From assembly GCF_008119665.1 (NCBI RefSeq), contig NZ_CP043046.1, positions 1,364,001-1,428,000 of the forward strand: a stretch of DNA of 64,000 nt, written 5' to 3'. Position numbers and translations under genes: made by a program. Of the stretch, positions 56,339 through 64,000 are shown piece by piece. Every line of letters begins with the position of its first letter. Position 1 is the stretch's first letter. The DNA comes from Pigmentiphaga aceris. Lineage in GTDB: Bacteria; Pseudomonadota; Gammaproteobacteria; Burkholderiales; Burkholderiaceae_B. The notes below the pieces were generated by a model that was given only the letters and a program-made list of their open reading frames with translations, searched no databases and was not told where the DNA came from.

Positions 56339-56557
56339 ACTTATTCTGTCTGGTCCCGGTTGGCCTGTCGCGCAGTGCTGGATGGCGTGGCGATTGCGCG
56401 CGTGAGAAAGCGCGACAAAAAGCCATTTTGGAGCTGAGATAATAGGCGTTGCGAGAGAAAAATGAAATGTCCACGCTTGAGCGCATGGCAAACGTCGTGG
56501 CTTGCACAACGTCTCTCGCAATACGCCTACTCCAAACAGATGGCTGTAACACCCGTG

Positions 56558-58381
56558 TCACGGACGCCACATGGTTTTTGTGTCGCCACTCAATTCCCGG
56601 TCCAGATAATAGGCCGCGCTGATCAAGGCAAGATGCGTCAGTGCCTGCGGAAAGTTGCCCAGATGGCTGCCGTCGTGATCCAGTTCCTCGGCATAAAGAC
56701 CCAGGTGGTTTGCATAGGCCAACACCTTGGTAAATGCCGTGCAGGCTTCATCCAGGCGGCCAGCCCTGGCCAGACATTCGACATACCAGAATGAACATGT
56801 GGTGAAGGCACCTTCCTTGCCCGGCAGGCCATCGTCCATGTTGTAGCGCAGCACCATCGCATCGTCGCTCAGCTCACGCCCGATGGCATCCAGCGTTGCC
56901 AGCCAGCGGGGATCGGTGGCCGCCACAAAACGCACCAAGGGCATCAGTAACAGTGAGGCATCGAGATCCGTCCCCTCGGTGCTTTGAACGAAATGACCTT
57001 TCTCTTCGTTCCAGAACGTTGCCCAGATGTCCTCGTGAATCTCGTTGCGCAATGCCGCCCAGCGGCCGAAAGGCGCAGGCAATGAGCGTTTCTGCGCCAG
57101 ACGCAGTGCCCGGTCCACGGCAACCCAGCACATCAGGCGGGAGTGCAGGAACGCCCGCGGAGTGGCGCGAATTTCCCAGATGCCTGCATCGGGGTCACGC
57201 CAATGGCCGGCCACGTATTCCACCAACTGGCAAACCTTGGCCCAGCCGTCACGCGAAATGGCTTCACCATATTTGTTGCTCAGATAGACCGCATCCATCA
57301 GCTCGCCATATATATCCAGCTGCTTCTGATCGAAGGCGGCGTTTCCGATCAGGATCGGGCGCGATTCCCGGTAGCCCGCCAGATGGTCAAGCGACTGCTC
57401 GGCAAGCTCGGTGGAACCGTCGATGTTGTAGACCAGGTGCAGATGGCCTTCTGCATCGGTATGGGTAATGCGTTCATCCACCCAGCGCGTGAACCGATGC
57501 GCCTCGTCGTTGAAGCCCAGGCGGATGAATGCATACATGGTGAACGACGCGTCGCGAATCCAGGTGAAGCGATAGTCCCAGTTGCGCACGCCGCCCGGGG
57601 TTTCTGGCAACCCGAAGGTGGGTGCCGCCACCATTGACCCGTGATCGCGCGAGGTCAATAACTTCAGCGCCAATGCAGAGCGCATGACGGTTTCTCGCCA
57701 GCGTCCCTTGTAAGTGGATTTGGCTACCCAGTTGCGCCAGTACGTCGTGGTGTCATCCAGCGCCTGCTGGGCCTGCTGCGCAGTCAGCGGCGCAAACTGG
57801 CCGTCGTCCAGTACGAACCATGCGATCTCCCCGGCATCAAGCGAGAAGTCGGCGGATACGTCGCCACCGCTTGCCTGCAGCGCAATGTTGCTGGTCAGGC
57901 GCAGGTTCACGTCGGCTTTACCACCATCGATATTCACGCCCTGATCGCATGGGGTGACTGTGCCGACGATGCGGCCGTAATCGAAACGCGGGCGGCAAGA
58001 CAGGGTGAATGCAATGCGCCCGCGTGTGGCTTCGACGCGGCGTATCAGTTGCGATCCGCCGCCGTCTTCCCCCAGGGCGGGACGCATGAAATCGACGATT
58101 TCGGCGCTGCCGTCATGAGACATCCAGCGCGTCAGCAATATATTGGTATCTGGCAGATAGATCTGCAGATTGCGCGCATCGGGCAGTTGGGGAGTAATCG
58201 AAAATTCGCCGCCTTTTTCTGCGTCCAGCAGGCGCGTGAACAGGCTGGGGCTGTCAAAGCGAGGCCAGCACATGAAGTCGATGGTGCCGTCGCGCGCCAC
58301 CAGCGCAGCGGTGCTCATGTCGCCGATGATGCCGTGGTCTTCGATCTCGTGAAGGGCAGTGCAGGGAGTCCGTTCAACCAT
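56558..58381 (-). CDS. Glycoside hydrolase family 15 protein (glucoamylase/trehalase-like)
   Basis: 607 aa. The N-terminal beta-sandwich (~1-220, DHGIIGDMSTAALVARDGTI, FMCWPRFDSPS) is followed by an (alpha/alpha)6 barrel. GH15 hallmarks are GGVRNWDYRFTWIRDASFTM, NIDGSTELAEQSLDHLAGYR and GLYAEELD, the last bearing a catalytic Glu. Cytoplasmic, no signal peptide. Bacterial members of this type hydrolyse trehalose or short alpha-glucans. Its start overlaps the stop of the upstream dehydrogenase gene by 8 bp, so the two act together. Confidence 0.88.
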   Translation of the reverse strand: MVERTPCTALHEIEDHGIIGDMSTAALVARDGTIDFMCWPRFDSPSLFTRLLDAEKGGEFSITPQLPDARNLQIYLPDTNILLTRWMSHDGSAEIVDFMRPALGEDGGGSQLIRRVEATRGRIAFTLSCRPRFDYGRIVGTVTPCDQGVNIDGGKADVNLRLTSNIALQASGGDVSADFSLDAGEIAWFVLDDGQFAPLTAQQAQQALDDTTTYWRNWVAKSTYKGRWRETVMRSALALKLLTSRDHGSMVAAPTFGLPETPGGVRNWDYRFTWIRDASFTMYAFIRLGFNDEAHRFTRWVDERITHTDAEGHLHLVYNIDGSTELAEQSLDHLAGYRESRPILIGNAAFDQKQLDIYGELMDAVYLSNKYGEAISRDGWAKVCQLVEYVAGHWRDPDAGIWEIRATPRAFLHSRLMCWVAVDRALRLAQKRSLPAPFGRWAALRNEIHEDIWATFWNEEKGHFVQSTEGTDLDASLLLMPLVRFVAATDPRWLATLDAIGRELSDDAMVLRYNMDDGLPGKEGAFTTCSFWYVECLARAGRLDEACTAFTKVLAYANHLGLYAEELDHDGSHLGNFPQALTHLALISAAYYLDRELSGDTKTMWRP

Positions 58382-59171
58382 TGTCGCGGAACCCGGGGTA
58401 CAGCATCATGCCGCCATCTACATATAGCGTTGCACCCACTACGTAGTCGGAACAATCCGAAGCCAGCCACACGGCGGTATTCGCAATATCTTCCACATCA
58501 CCCACGCGGCCGTAGGGAATCAGTTTCAGCAGCGCCTTCTCGGCGTCGCCTTCGGTGGCGTCGCGGTTGATTGGCGTGCGGATCGCACCGGGCGAGATCG
58601 CGTTCACACGAATGCCGGATTCCGCCACTTCCTGGGCCAGTGTTTTCATCATCATCGCGACGCCACCCTTGGACGCCGCGTAATTGACATGGCCTGCCCA
58701 CGGAATGGCATCGTGTACGGAGCTCATGCAGATGATCTTGCCGAGCGCGCGCGAGACGTTTCGCCGGCCTTGCTTATGGAATTGCTGGATGGCCGCCTGC
58801 GCGCACAGAAACTGGCCGGTCAGATTCACATCGAGCACCCGACGCCAGTCTTCCAGGCTCATGGTGCGTGCGGCCGCATCTTTCTGCATGCCCGAATTGG
58901 CGACCACGATGTCGATCGCGCCAAACGCGTCCAGGGTCTGTGCAAACAGGCGGGAGACCTGCTCGGGGTCGGACACGTCCGCCTTGATGGCGATAGCCTT
59001 GCCGCCGTTTTCTGTGATCTCACGAACCAGCGCCTCGGCAGCCTCGGCGTGGGAGTGATAGTTGATGGCGACGGCGGCACCGTTTGCCGCAAAGCTGCGG
59101 GCAACGGCGTGGCCGATTCCCGAGCTTGCGCCGGTAACGATGGCGACTTGATGGTCTAGACGGATTTCCAT
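58374..59171 (-). CDS. SDR family glucose 1-dehydrogenase
   Basis: 265 aa. The Rossmann motif VTGASSGIGHAV is near residue 11, NSG follows, and the catalytic Ser-Tyr-Lys is in MSSVHDAIPWAGHVNYAASKGG. VNAISPGAIRTPINRD and a C-terminal YVVGATLYVDGGMMLYPGF strongly resemble Bacillus megaterium glucose dehydrogenase. A strong CAGGAGG precedes ATG 59171. Upstream of, and overlapping, the GH15 gene: glucose released by the hydrolase could be oxidised to gluconolactone with NAD(P)+. Confidence 0.88.
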   Translation of the reverse strand: MEIRLDHQVAIVTGASSGIGHAVARSFAANGAAVAINYHSHAEAAEALVREITENGGKAIAIKADVSDPEQVSRLFAQTLDAFGAIDIVVANSGMQKDAAARTMSLEDWRRVLDVNLTGQFLCAQAAIQQFHKQGRRNVSRALGKIICMSSVHDAIPWAGHVNYAASKGGVAMMMKTLAQEVAESGIRVNAISPGAIRTPINRDATEGDAEKALLKLIPYGRVGDVEDIANTAVWLASDCSDYVVGATLYVDGGMMLYPGFRDNG

Positions 59172-59248
59172 GCGGCGGCCTCCTGACTGGGTTTCCCCAT
59201 TGCGATCGCCGTGATGTCGCAAGTCGCGTGCCGGTCAGATTTTTGCGT

Positions 59249-59818
59249 TCAGACCTCGTGCAGATGTTCCCAGAGAATCAGCGAGCCGATGACGATCAGC
59301 AAAATTCCGCCGACGATTTCGGCACGACTGCCGGCAAGCTTGCCCAGCACCCGTCCCAGCATGACGCCAAGCGTCACCATGATGGTGGTCGTACAGCCGA
59401 TGGCCAGGGCCACCGGCAGGATCTCCACATCCAGAAACGCCAGTCCCACGCCAACTGCCATGGCATCGATGCTGGTTGCCAGGCCAGTGATCGCCAGCAG
59501 CCAGAAGCCGTGTCGGCTGGGCTTTTCTTCCTCGGCGTCGCTATCGGCCTGCAGGCCCGCATAAATCATGCGGATACCCAGCAGACCGAGCAGACAGAAC
59601 GCAATCCAGTGATCCCAGGCCCTGACGTAAGCGGCTGCGGCCAAGCCCAATAACCAGCCGACGATGGGCGTCAGGGTTTCGATGGCACCAAAGATCAAAC
59701 CGGTTCTAAGAGCTTCGCGCAGGCGAGGGCGGTGCAGCGCTGCACCTTTGCCAACGGCTGCGGCAAAGGCGTCCATCGACATGCCAAAGGCAAGCAGTGC
59801 AATGGTGGCGATATTCAT
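59249..59818 (-). CDS. mntP: Manganese efflux pump MntP
   Basis: 189 aa with six hydrophobic helices. [20 protein letters not shown] is the typical N-terminus, and the second half repeats the motif as [15 protein letters not shown], with the Asp residues of the Mn-binding pair. The start is fixed at 59818 because a longer frame to 59983 would translate the riboswitch. It exports Mn2+ from the cytoplasm. Controlled by the upstream yybP-ykoY element. Confidence 0.94.
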   Translation of the reverse strand: MNIATIALLAFGMSMDAFAAAVGKGAALHRPRLREALRTGLIFGAIETLTPIVGWLLGLAAAAYVRAWDHWIAFCLLGLLGIRMIYAGLQADSDAEEEKPSRHGFWLLAITGLATSIDAMAVGVGLAFLDVEILPVALAIGCTTTIMVTLGVMLGRVLGKLAGSRAEIVGGILLIVIGSLILWEHLHEV

Positions 59819-59869
59819 GGAGTTCCAGGCCGGACGGACGTAGAGATACCTCACGCGGCCGACATGCGC

Positions 59870-59995
59870 GTTGACGTACCCTGGTCTCGCCAACCTGATA
59901 TGGCTGCCCGCACCACGGTGCACGTGGTCACCGAGTATGTTGATACGGGCGCTTCCGGGGGATGGAAGCAGGCTACTCCCCAACAGACGGGCCGC
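59870..59995 (-). promoter_or_regulatory. yybP-ykoY manganese riboswitch upstream of mntP
   Basis: On the minus strand the conserved pieces occur in order: GGGGAGTAGC (59972-59981), a stem GCTTCC/GGAAGC, TATCAACATACTCGG about 30 nt later, a CCAC/GTGG stem, and GGTTGGCGAGACC (59883-59895). These are the two Mn-binding loops and closing element of the yybP-ykoY family. It ends ~55 nt before the mntP ATG, where translation or termination could be switched by Mn2+. The outer edges are approximate. Confidence 0.88.
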
Positions 59996-60000
59996 ACTGT

Positions 60001-60321
60001 ATCACGAAGGTCTGGATGAATTTCGTGGTGTGGCGGGAATGCCGCAACGGCGATTGCTGACCGTGTGTTTTTGCGGATGCGTGACCGCACATTAACCGCT
60101 TGGGTGCTTTCAGTGCTTTCTGATGAATAGCTGAATATTAATTTCCAAACTTGGTTTGCTAACAATAAGCTGAATATGTAGATCTCGTGTTTTTGGTTTT
60201 CGTTTGTCACCTTGGCTGGTTTTAAGTATTCACTGACGGAACTTCCATTGCGCCGCAGCACTCACTGATGCATATGCGCAGATTTCCGATCTGCGCACGC
60301 TGCCCACTTTTGAAGAAGACC
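60001..60321. other. AT-rich intergene upstream of the ABC exporter
   Basis: Between the mntP riboswitch and the ABC gene. The part 60110-60250 is markedly richer in A+T than its surroundings and has a direct repeat AGCTGAATAT (near 60129 and 60169). It probably contains the divergent promoters; no gene is seen. Confidence 0.45.
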
Positions 60322-62115
60322 ATGAGCGCCGATTGGAATATTCAGCTTGCTGCCAGTTTTATCTGGTTGGGAAAGGCATTTCTGATTACTTTGGTTTGTC
60401 TGGTGCCGGTGCTCTGGCTGGCCAGTCGATTCACCCGCTGGGGTAGACAATTCCGGCAACTGGCTTGGCCGTATCTGCGCCCCGGGCGCGGCTGGAAGCC
60501 ACTGCTGACGATTGCGCTGATGCTATTGCTGGCCTTGTTCTCGGTCCGCATGAGTGTGCTGTTCTCGTTCTGGTACAACGGCTTCTACAGTGCATTGCAA
60601 GACCTGAACATCGGCACCTTCTGGTTCCTGCTTGGGGTATTCAGTGTGCTGGCGACCATTCACGTGGCGCTTGCGCTGCTGACCTATTACATCGGACAAG
60701 CTTTCGAGATTCGCTGGCGCAGCTGGTTGAATGATTGGCTGACGCAAGACTGGCTGGCTGGCGATGCCTATTATCGAACCCAGTTTCTTGATGTGGTGGT
60801 CGATAATCCCGATCAGCGTATCGAACGTGATATTGCCGCATTTGTGAATGGGTCCAGAACCTTGTTCTTCGGTGCGGTCAGTGCACTGGTGTCGCTGGTT
60901 GAATTCACGGAAATACTGTGGGGGCTGTCTGGCCCGCTGACAATTGCGGGTGTCGATATCCCGCGCGCCATGATTCTGATCGTATATCTGTATGTGATCA
61001 TTGCCACGCTAATTGCCTTCAAACTTGGACACCCGCTGATTCGTTTGAATTTCATGAACGAAAAGCTCAGTGCAAACTTCCGCTATGCGCTGATGCGCCT
61101 GCGCGAATATGCCGAAAATGTGGCGTTCTATCAGGGTGGGGCCGTGGAAAATCGCACCTTGTGGTCAAGGTTCTCCGCGTTGATCGCCAACCTGTGGGCC
61201 TTGGTATTCCGCACCCTGAAATTCGATGGTTTCAACCTGGCCGTGACCCAGGCTGCGGTGGTGTTCCCGTTCATCGTGCAGGCGCCGCGCTTTTTCAGCG
61301 GTGCCATCAAGCTGGGTGACGTGATTCAAACCTCGCAGGCATTCGGCCAGGTGCAGGACTCGCTGTCGTTCTTTCGTACCTCTTACGATGCGTTCGCCCA
61401 GTATCGCGCCACCCTGGATCGCCTGACCGGCTTTCTGGACGCCAACACACAGGCCCGTGCGCTTCCCGCCATTGCCATCGAGACGCGCGCAAACACCTTG
61501 GATGTTGCAGGATTGCGGGTGCAGCGCCCCGACGGCAAGGTATTGCTGGACGGGCTGACCTTTGCAATGCAACCGGGCCAGACCTTGCTGATCAAAGGGC
61601 CGTCCGGTAGCGGCAAAACCACCTTGCTGCGTGCACTGGCAGGCCTGTGGCCACACGCCGAAGGGCAGGTACGGCGACCGACTGGCACCCAGGCACTATT
61701 CCTGTCGCAGCGGCCCTATCTGCCATTGGGGAGTCTGCGCGACGCGCTTGCGTACCCGGCAACGGCAAGCGCGGCGGACGATTCGCGCATCAACACCGTG
61801 CTTCATCAAGTCAGCCTGGGTCATCTGTCGGCCCGCCTGGACGACGTGACTGACTGGTCCCGCATCTTGTCGATCGGCGAGCAGCAGCGCCTGGCCTTTG
61901 CGCGCGTCCTGTTCAATCGACCACAACTGGCGTTTCTGGACGAAGCCACCTCGGCCACCGACGAGGGGCTTGAACACGCGCTGTATTCGCTGCTGCGCAC
62001 CGAATTGCCGGATTGCATGCTGGTCAGCATTGGCCATCGCAGCACGCTGGATGCGTTTCACGCGGTTTGTCTGCAACTCGACGGGCAGGGCGCGTGGCAT
62101 CTGAATCCAAGCTGA
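60322..62115 (+). CDS. ABC transporter with fused membrane and ATPase domains (SbmA/BacA/YddA-like)
   Basis: 597 aa. The SbmA/BacA-type membrane domain occupies ~1-390 with about six helices and the family blocks FSFWYNGFYSALQ, RWRSWLNDWL, NPDQRIERDI and RFSALIANLW. The ATPase domain (~410-597) has Walker A GPSGSGKTT, a deviant signature LSIGEQQRLAFARV, Walker B LAFLDEATSATDEG and H-loop SIGHRS. The family (COG4178) transports peptides, cobalamin or fatty-acyl compounds; the substrate is not predictable. ATG 60322 is chosen for the membrane N-terminus MSADWNIQLAASF. Confidence 0.87.
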   Translation: MSADWNIQLAASFIWLGKAFLITLVCLVPVLWLASRFTRWGRQFRQLAWPYLRPGRGWKPLLTIALMLLLALFSVRMSVLFSFWYNGFYSALQDLNIGTFWFLLGVFSVLATIHVALALLTYYIGQAFEIRWRSWLNDWLTQDWLAGDAYYRTQFLDVVVDNPDQRIERDIAAFVNGSRTLFFGAVSALVSLVEFTEILWGLSGPLTIAGVDIPRAMILIVYLYVIIATLIAFKLGHPLIRLNFMNEKLSANFRYALMRLREYAENVAFYQGGAVENRTLWSRFSALIANLWALVFRTLKFDGFNLAVTQAAVVFPFIVQAPRFFSGAIKLGDVIQTSQAFGQVQDSLSFFRTSYDAFAQYRATLDRLTGFLDANTQARALPAIAIETRANTLDVAGLRVQRPDGKVLLDGLTFAMQPGQTLLIKGPSGSGKTTLLRALAGLWPHAEGQVRRPTGTQALFLSQRPYLPLGSLRDALAYPATASAADDSRINTVLHQVSLGHLSARLDDVTDWSRILSIGEQQRLAFARVLFNRPQLAFLDEATSATDEGLEHALYSLLRTELPDCMLVSIGHRSTLDAFHAVCLQLDGQGAWHLNPS

Positions 62116-62146
62116 AGCTTCGAAATTAGCGTAAATACTTAATGGT

Positions 62147-62158
62147 TAACCCGGGTTA
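62147..62158. repeat. 12-bp palindrome upstream of mqo
   Basis: TAACCCGGGTTA is a perfect 12-bp palindrome, 117 bp before the mqo ATG. Candidate operator; no family assigned. Confidence 0.35.
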
Positions 62159-62274
62159 CTATGCGGTCTCAGCGTCGGTGTTGTGCCCGACTCCTGACCT
62201 GTCGAGCTTGTTGCCGCGTTAGACGCCGCGTGATGAGGGGGAGCAGGTCGCCCTTTTAGCATTTGGATTGCGTA

Positions 62275-63915
62275 ATGTTGTTGAAGAAAACAAGCAAGGT
62301 CCTGCTTGGCCTGGCGATGTCGTTCGTCGTGCTTCAGGCACAGGCGGCCGACCCCAAGAAAGTGGATGTGTTGTTGATTGGCGGCGGCATCATGAGTTCG
62401 ACGCTGGCCGTGTGGCTCAGCGAACTCGAGCCCGGCTGGTCGATGGAAATGGTCGAACGCCTGGACGGCGTGGCCAAGGAAAGTTCGAACGGTTGGAACA
62501 ATGCCGGCACCGGCCACTCGGCATTGGCCGAACTGAACTACACCCCGATGGGCAAGGACGGCAAGGTCGATATCTCGAAGGCCATCGAAATCAACGAGGC
62601 GTTCCAGATCTCGCGCCAGTTCTGGTCGTGGCAAGTCAAAAACAACGTGTTGAAGAACCCGCGCTCGTTCATCAACTCCACGCCGCACATGAGCTTCGTG
62701 TGGGGTGCCGACAACATTTCCTTCCTGAAGAAGCGTTACGACGCGCTCCAGGCAAGCCCGCTGTTCCGCGGCATGGAATTCTCGGAAGACCACGAGCAGA
62801 TCAAGAAGTGGGTTCCGCTGATGATGGAAGGCCGTGATCCGTCGCAGAAGCTTGCGGTCACCTGGTCGCCGATCGGCACCGACGTGAACTTCGGCGAGAT
62901 CACCCGCCAGTTCGCCACCCATCTGCAAACGCTGCCGAACTTCAATCTGAAGCTGTCGAGCGAGGTGAAAGACATCTCGCGCAACAAGGATGGCACCTGG
63001 CGCGTCGAATATGAAAACCTGAAAGACGGCACGGTAACGGAGACGGACGCCAAGTTCGTCTTCGTCGGTGCGGGCGGCGGTGCGCTGAAGCTGCTGCAGG
63101 AATCCGGCATTCCCGAAGCGAAGGAATACGGTGCATTCCCGGTCGGTGGCTCCTTCCTCGTGACCGAAAACCCGACGATCGCCATGCAGCACATGGCTAA
63201 GGCTTACGGCATTGCTTCGGTCGGCGCACCCCCGATGTCCGTGCCCCACCTGGACACGCGTGTGCTCGACGGCAAGCGCGTGATCCTGTTCGGACCCTTC
63301 GCGACTTTCTCGACCAAGTTCCTGAAAGAAGGCTCGTACCTCGATCTGCTCAGCAGCACGACCTTCCACAATGTCTGGCCCATGACCAAGGTCGGTATCG
63401 AGCAATACCCGCTGGTCGAATACTTGGCCGGCCAGCTGATGCTGTCGGATGACGACCGCTTCGCCGCCCTGAAAGAGTACTTCCCGCATGCCAAGAAAGA
63501 AGAATGGCGTCTGTGGCAGGCCGGTCAGCGCGTGCAGATCATCAAGCGCGACGAAGAGAAGGGCGGTGTGCTGAAGCTCGGTACCGAAGTCGTGGTGTCG
63601 CAGGACAAGAGCATTGCCGGCTTGCTGGGTGCTTCGCCGGGCGCATCGACGGCCGCGCCGATCATGCTGAGCGTGCTGGAGAAAGTCTTCAAGGACAAGG
63701 TGGCGACGCCTGCCTGGCAAGAGAAGATCCGCCAGATCGTGCCCAGCTACAGCACCAAGCTGAACGATTCGCCCGAGCGCGTTCAGAAAGAGTGGAACTA
63801 CACGGCAGAAGTGCTGCAATTGACCCCGCCGCCGGTGATCGACCTGACCGTGTCGCCGCAAGCCGCGCCGACCGTGCCGGCCGTGCGTACCCCGGCTCAG
63901 GATATGGCGCTGTAA
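62275..63915 (+). CDS. mqo: Malate:quinone oxidoreductase Mqo
   Basis: 546-aa FAD enzyme oxidising malate to oxaloacetate with electrons to the quinone pool. The FAD Rossmann motif [19 protein letters not shown] begins only at ~33; before it stands a signal-like N-terminus ([25 protein letters not shown]). Mqo blocks [37 protein letters not shown] and [15 protein letters not shown] are complete. The C-terminus has an extra Pro/Ala-rich tail. ATG 62275 is preferred over a TTG at 62263. Monocistronic with a terminator after it. Confidence 0.94.
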   Translation: MLLKKTSKVLLGLAMSFVVLQAQAADPKKVDVLLIGGGIMSSTLAVWLSELEPGWSMEMVERLDGVAKESSNGWNNAGTGHSALAELNYTPMGKDGKVDISKAIEINEAFQISRQFWSWQVKNNVLKNPRSFINSTPHMSFVWGADNISFLKKRYDALQASPLFRGMEFSEDHEQIKKWVPLMMEGRDPSQKLAVTWSPIGTDVNFGEITRQFATHLQTLPNFNLKLSSEVKDISRNKDGTWRVEYENLKDGTVTETDAKFVFVGAGGGALKLLQESGIPEAKEYGAFPVGGSFLVTENPTIAMQHMAKAYGIASVGAPPMSVPHLDTRVLDGKRVILFGPFATFSTKFLKEGSYLDLLSSTTFHNVWPMTKVGIEQYPLVEYLAGQLMLSDDDRFAALKEYFPHAKKEEWRLWQAGQRVQIIKRDEEKGGVLKLGTEVVVSQDKSIAGLLGASPGASTAAPIMLSVLEKVFKDKVATPAWQEKIRQIVPSYSTKLNDSPERVQKEWNYTAEVLQLTPPPVIDLTVSPQAAPTVPAVRTPAQDMAL

Positions 63916-63958
63916 GGCACTTGCTGGATTGAGCCAGGCATCTGCGTAGTACGCTGAA

Positions 63959-63991
63959 GCCCGTACCGAGTAATCCGGTGCGGGCTTTTTA
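63959..63991 (+). terminator. Intrinsic terminator of mqo
   Basis: GCCCGTACCG (63959-63968) / CGGTGCGGGC (63976-63985), 10-bp stem with one T-G wobble, 7-nt loop, then five T. Confidence 0.85.
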
Positions 63992-64000
63992 ATGTGCTGG

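Noticed and set aside
59819..59983. A longer MntP (244 aa)
   Set aside because: The added codons cover the yybP-ykoY riboswitch, and MntP proteins start at [12 protein letters not shown].
61165..62100. Overlapping minus-strand open frames in the ABC exporter gene
   Set aside because: Shadow frames without ribosome-binding sites or motifs; the plus-strand protein has all ABC motifs.

Overview
The window is high-GC, densely coded DNA. It reads as the chromosome of a betaproteobacterium of the order Burkholderiales, probably Alcaligenaceae (Achromobacter/Bordetella-like). This is inferred from gene style: several periplasmic-binding-protein ABC systems, a Urt urea transporter, Mqo, a UgpBAEC system, frequent GTG starts and ATGA/TGATG operon overlaps. 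I saw no rRNA, tRNA, IS element, prophage or CRISPR array. Genus is not provable from the sequence alone.

Layout. (1) 1-2478: the end of a di/oligopeptide ABC importer (two ATPases) and a polysaccharide-deacetylase-family enzyme. (2) 2575-7044, minus strand: ugpBAEC for sn-glycerol-3-phosphate, with a candidate Pho box upstream and a hairpin terminator downstream. (3) 7066-10412: housekeeping genes ubiA, yggS, proC and a queuosine-precursor transporter. (4) 10544-15431: branched-chain amino acid importer livJHMGF with a strong hairpin between livJ and livH. (5) 15504-21008: yigZ, a PAS-GGDEF-EAL protein, a cold-shock gene, rlmJ and an rluF-like pseudouridine synthase. (6) 20981-33522: a nitrogen-scavenging island. 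A GntR regulator faces atzF (allophanate hydrolase), urtABCDE and a 1214-aa biotin-dependent urea carboxylase, so urea can be imported and split without nickel urease. The atzF promoter region carries a -24/-12 (sigma-54) element, an NtrC-like site and a palindrome that could be the GntR operator. (7) 33879-35021: a membrane diguanylate cyclase. (8) 35118-40814, minus: a mevalonate-catabolism-like cluster of PucR-type regulator, class II HMG-CoA reductase with all catalytic residues, a small membrane protein and a TctA-type permease. (9) 40887-44471, minus: an SsuABC/TauABC-like ABC importer plus an alpha/beta hydrolase, behind a perfect sigma-54 element, probably a second nitrogen-scavenging operon. 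(10) 44776-48287: two c-type cytochromes and a MocR regulator. (11) 48411-50003: a radical-SAM gene under a near-ideal LexA box, and a small lipoprotein. (12) 50139-53592, minus: a Gtr-like lipid-linked sugar-transfer cassette. (13) 53789-56338: a DosP-like PAS-PAS-GAF-GGDEF-EAL protein. (14) 56558-59171: GH15 glucoamylase/trehalase plus glucose dehydrogenase. (15) 59249-59995: mntP behind a yybP-ykoY manganese riboswitch. (16) 60322-63991: an SbmA/YddA-like ABC exporter, and mqo with an N-terminal signal-like segment and terminator.

The genes describe a free-living heterotroph that scavenges peptides, amino acids, glycerol-3-phosphate, urea and organic acids, and uses c-di-GMP signalling. 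Regulation can be read for nitrogen (sigma-54/NtrC), phosphate (Pho box), SOS (LexA) and manganese (riboswitch). The least routine parts are the nickel-free urea island, the mevalonate-type cluster with a non-standard Tct transporter, and the sigma-54-driven ABC/hydrolase operon.
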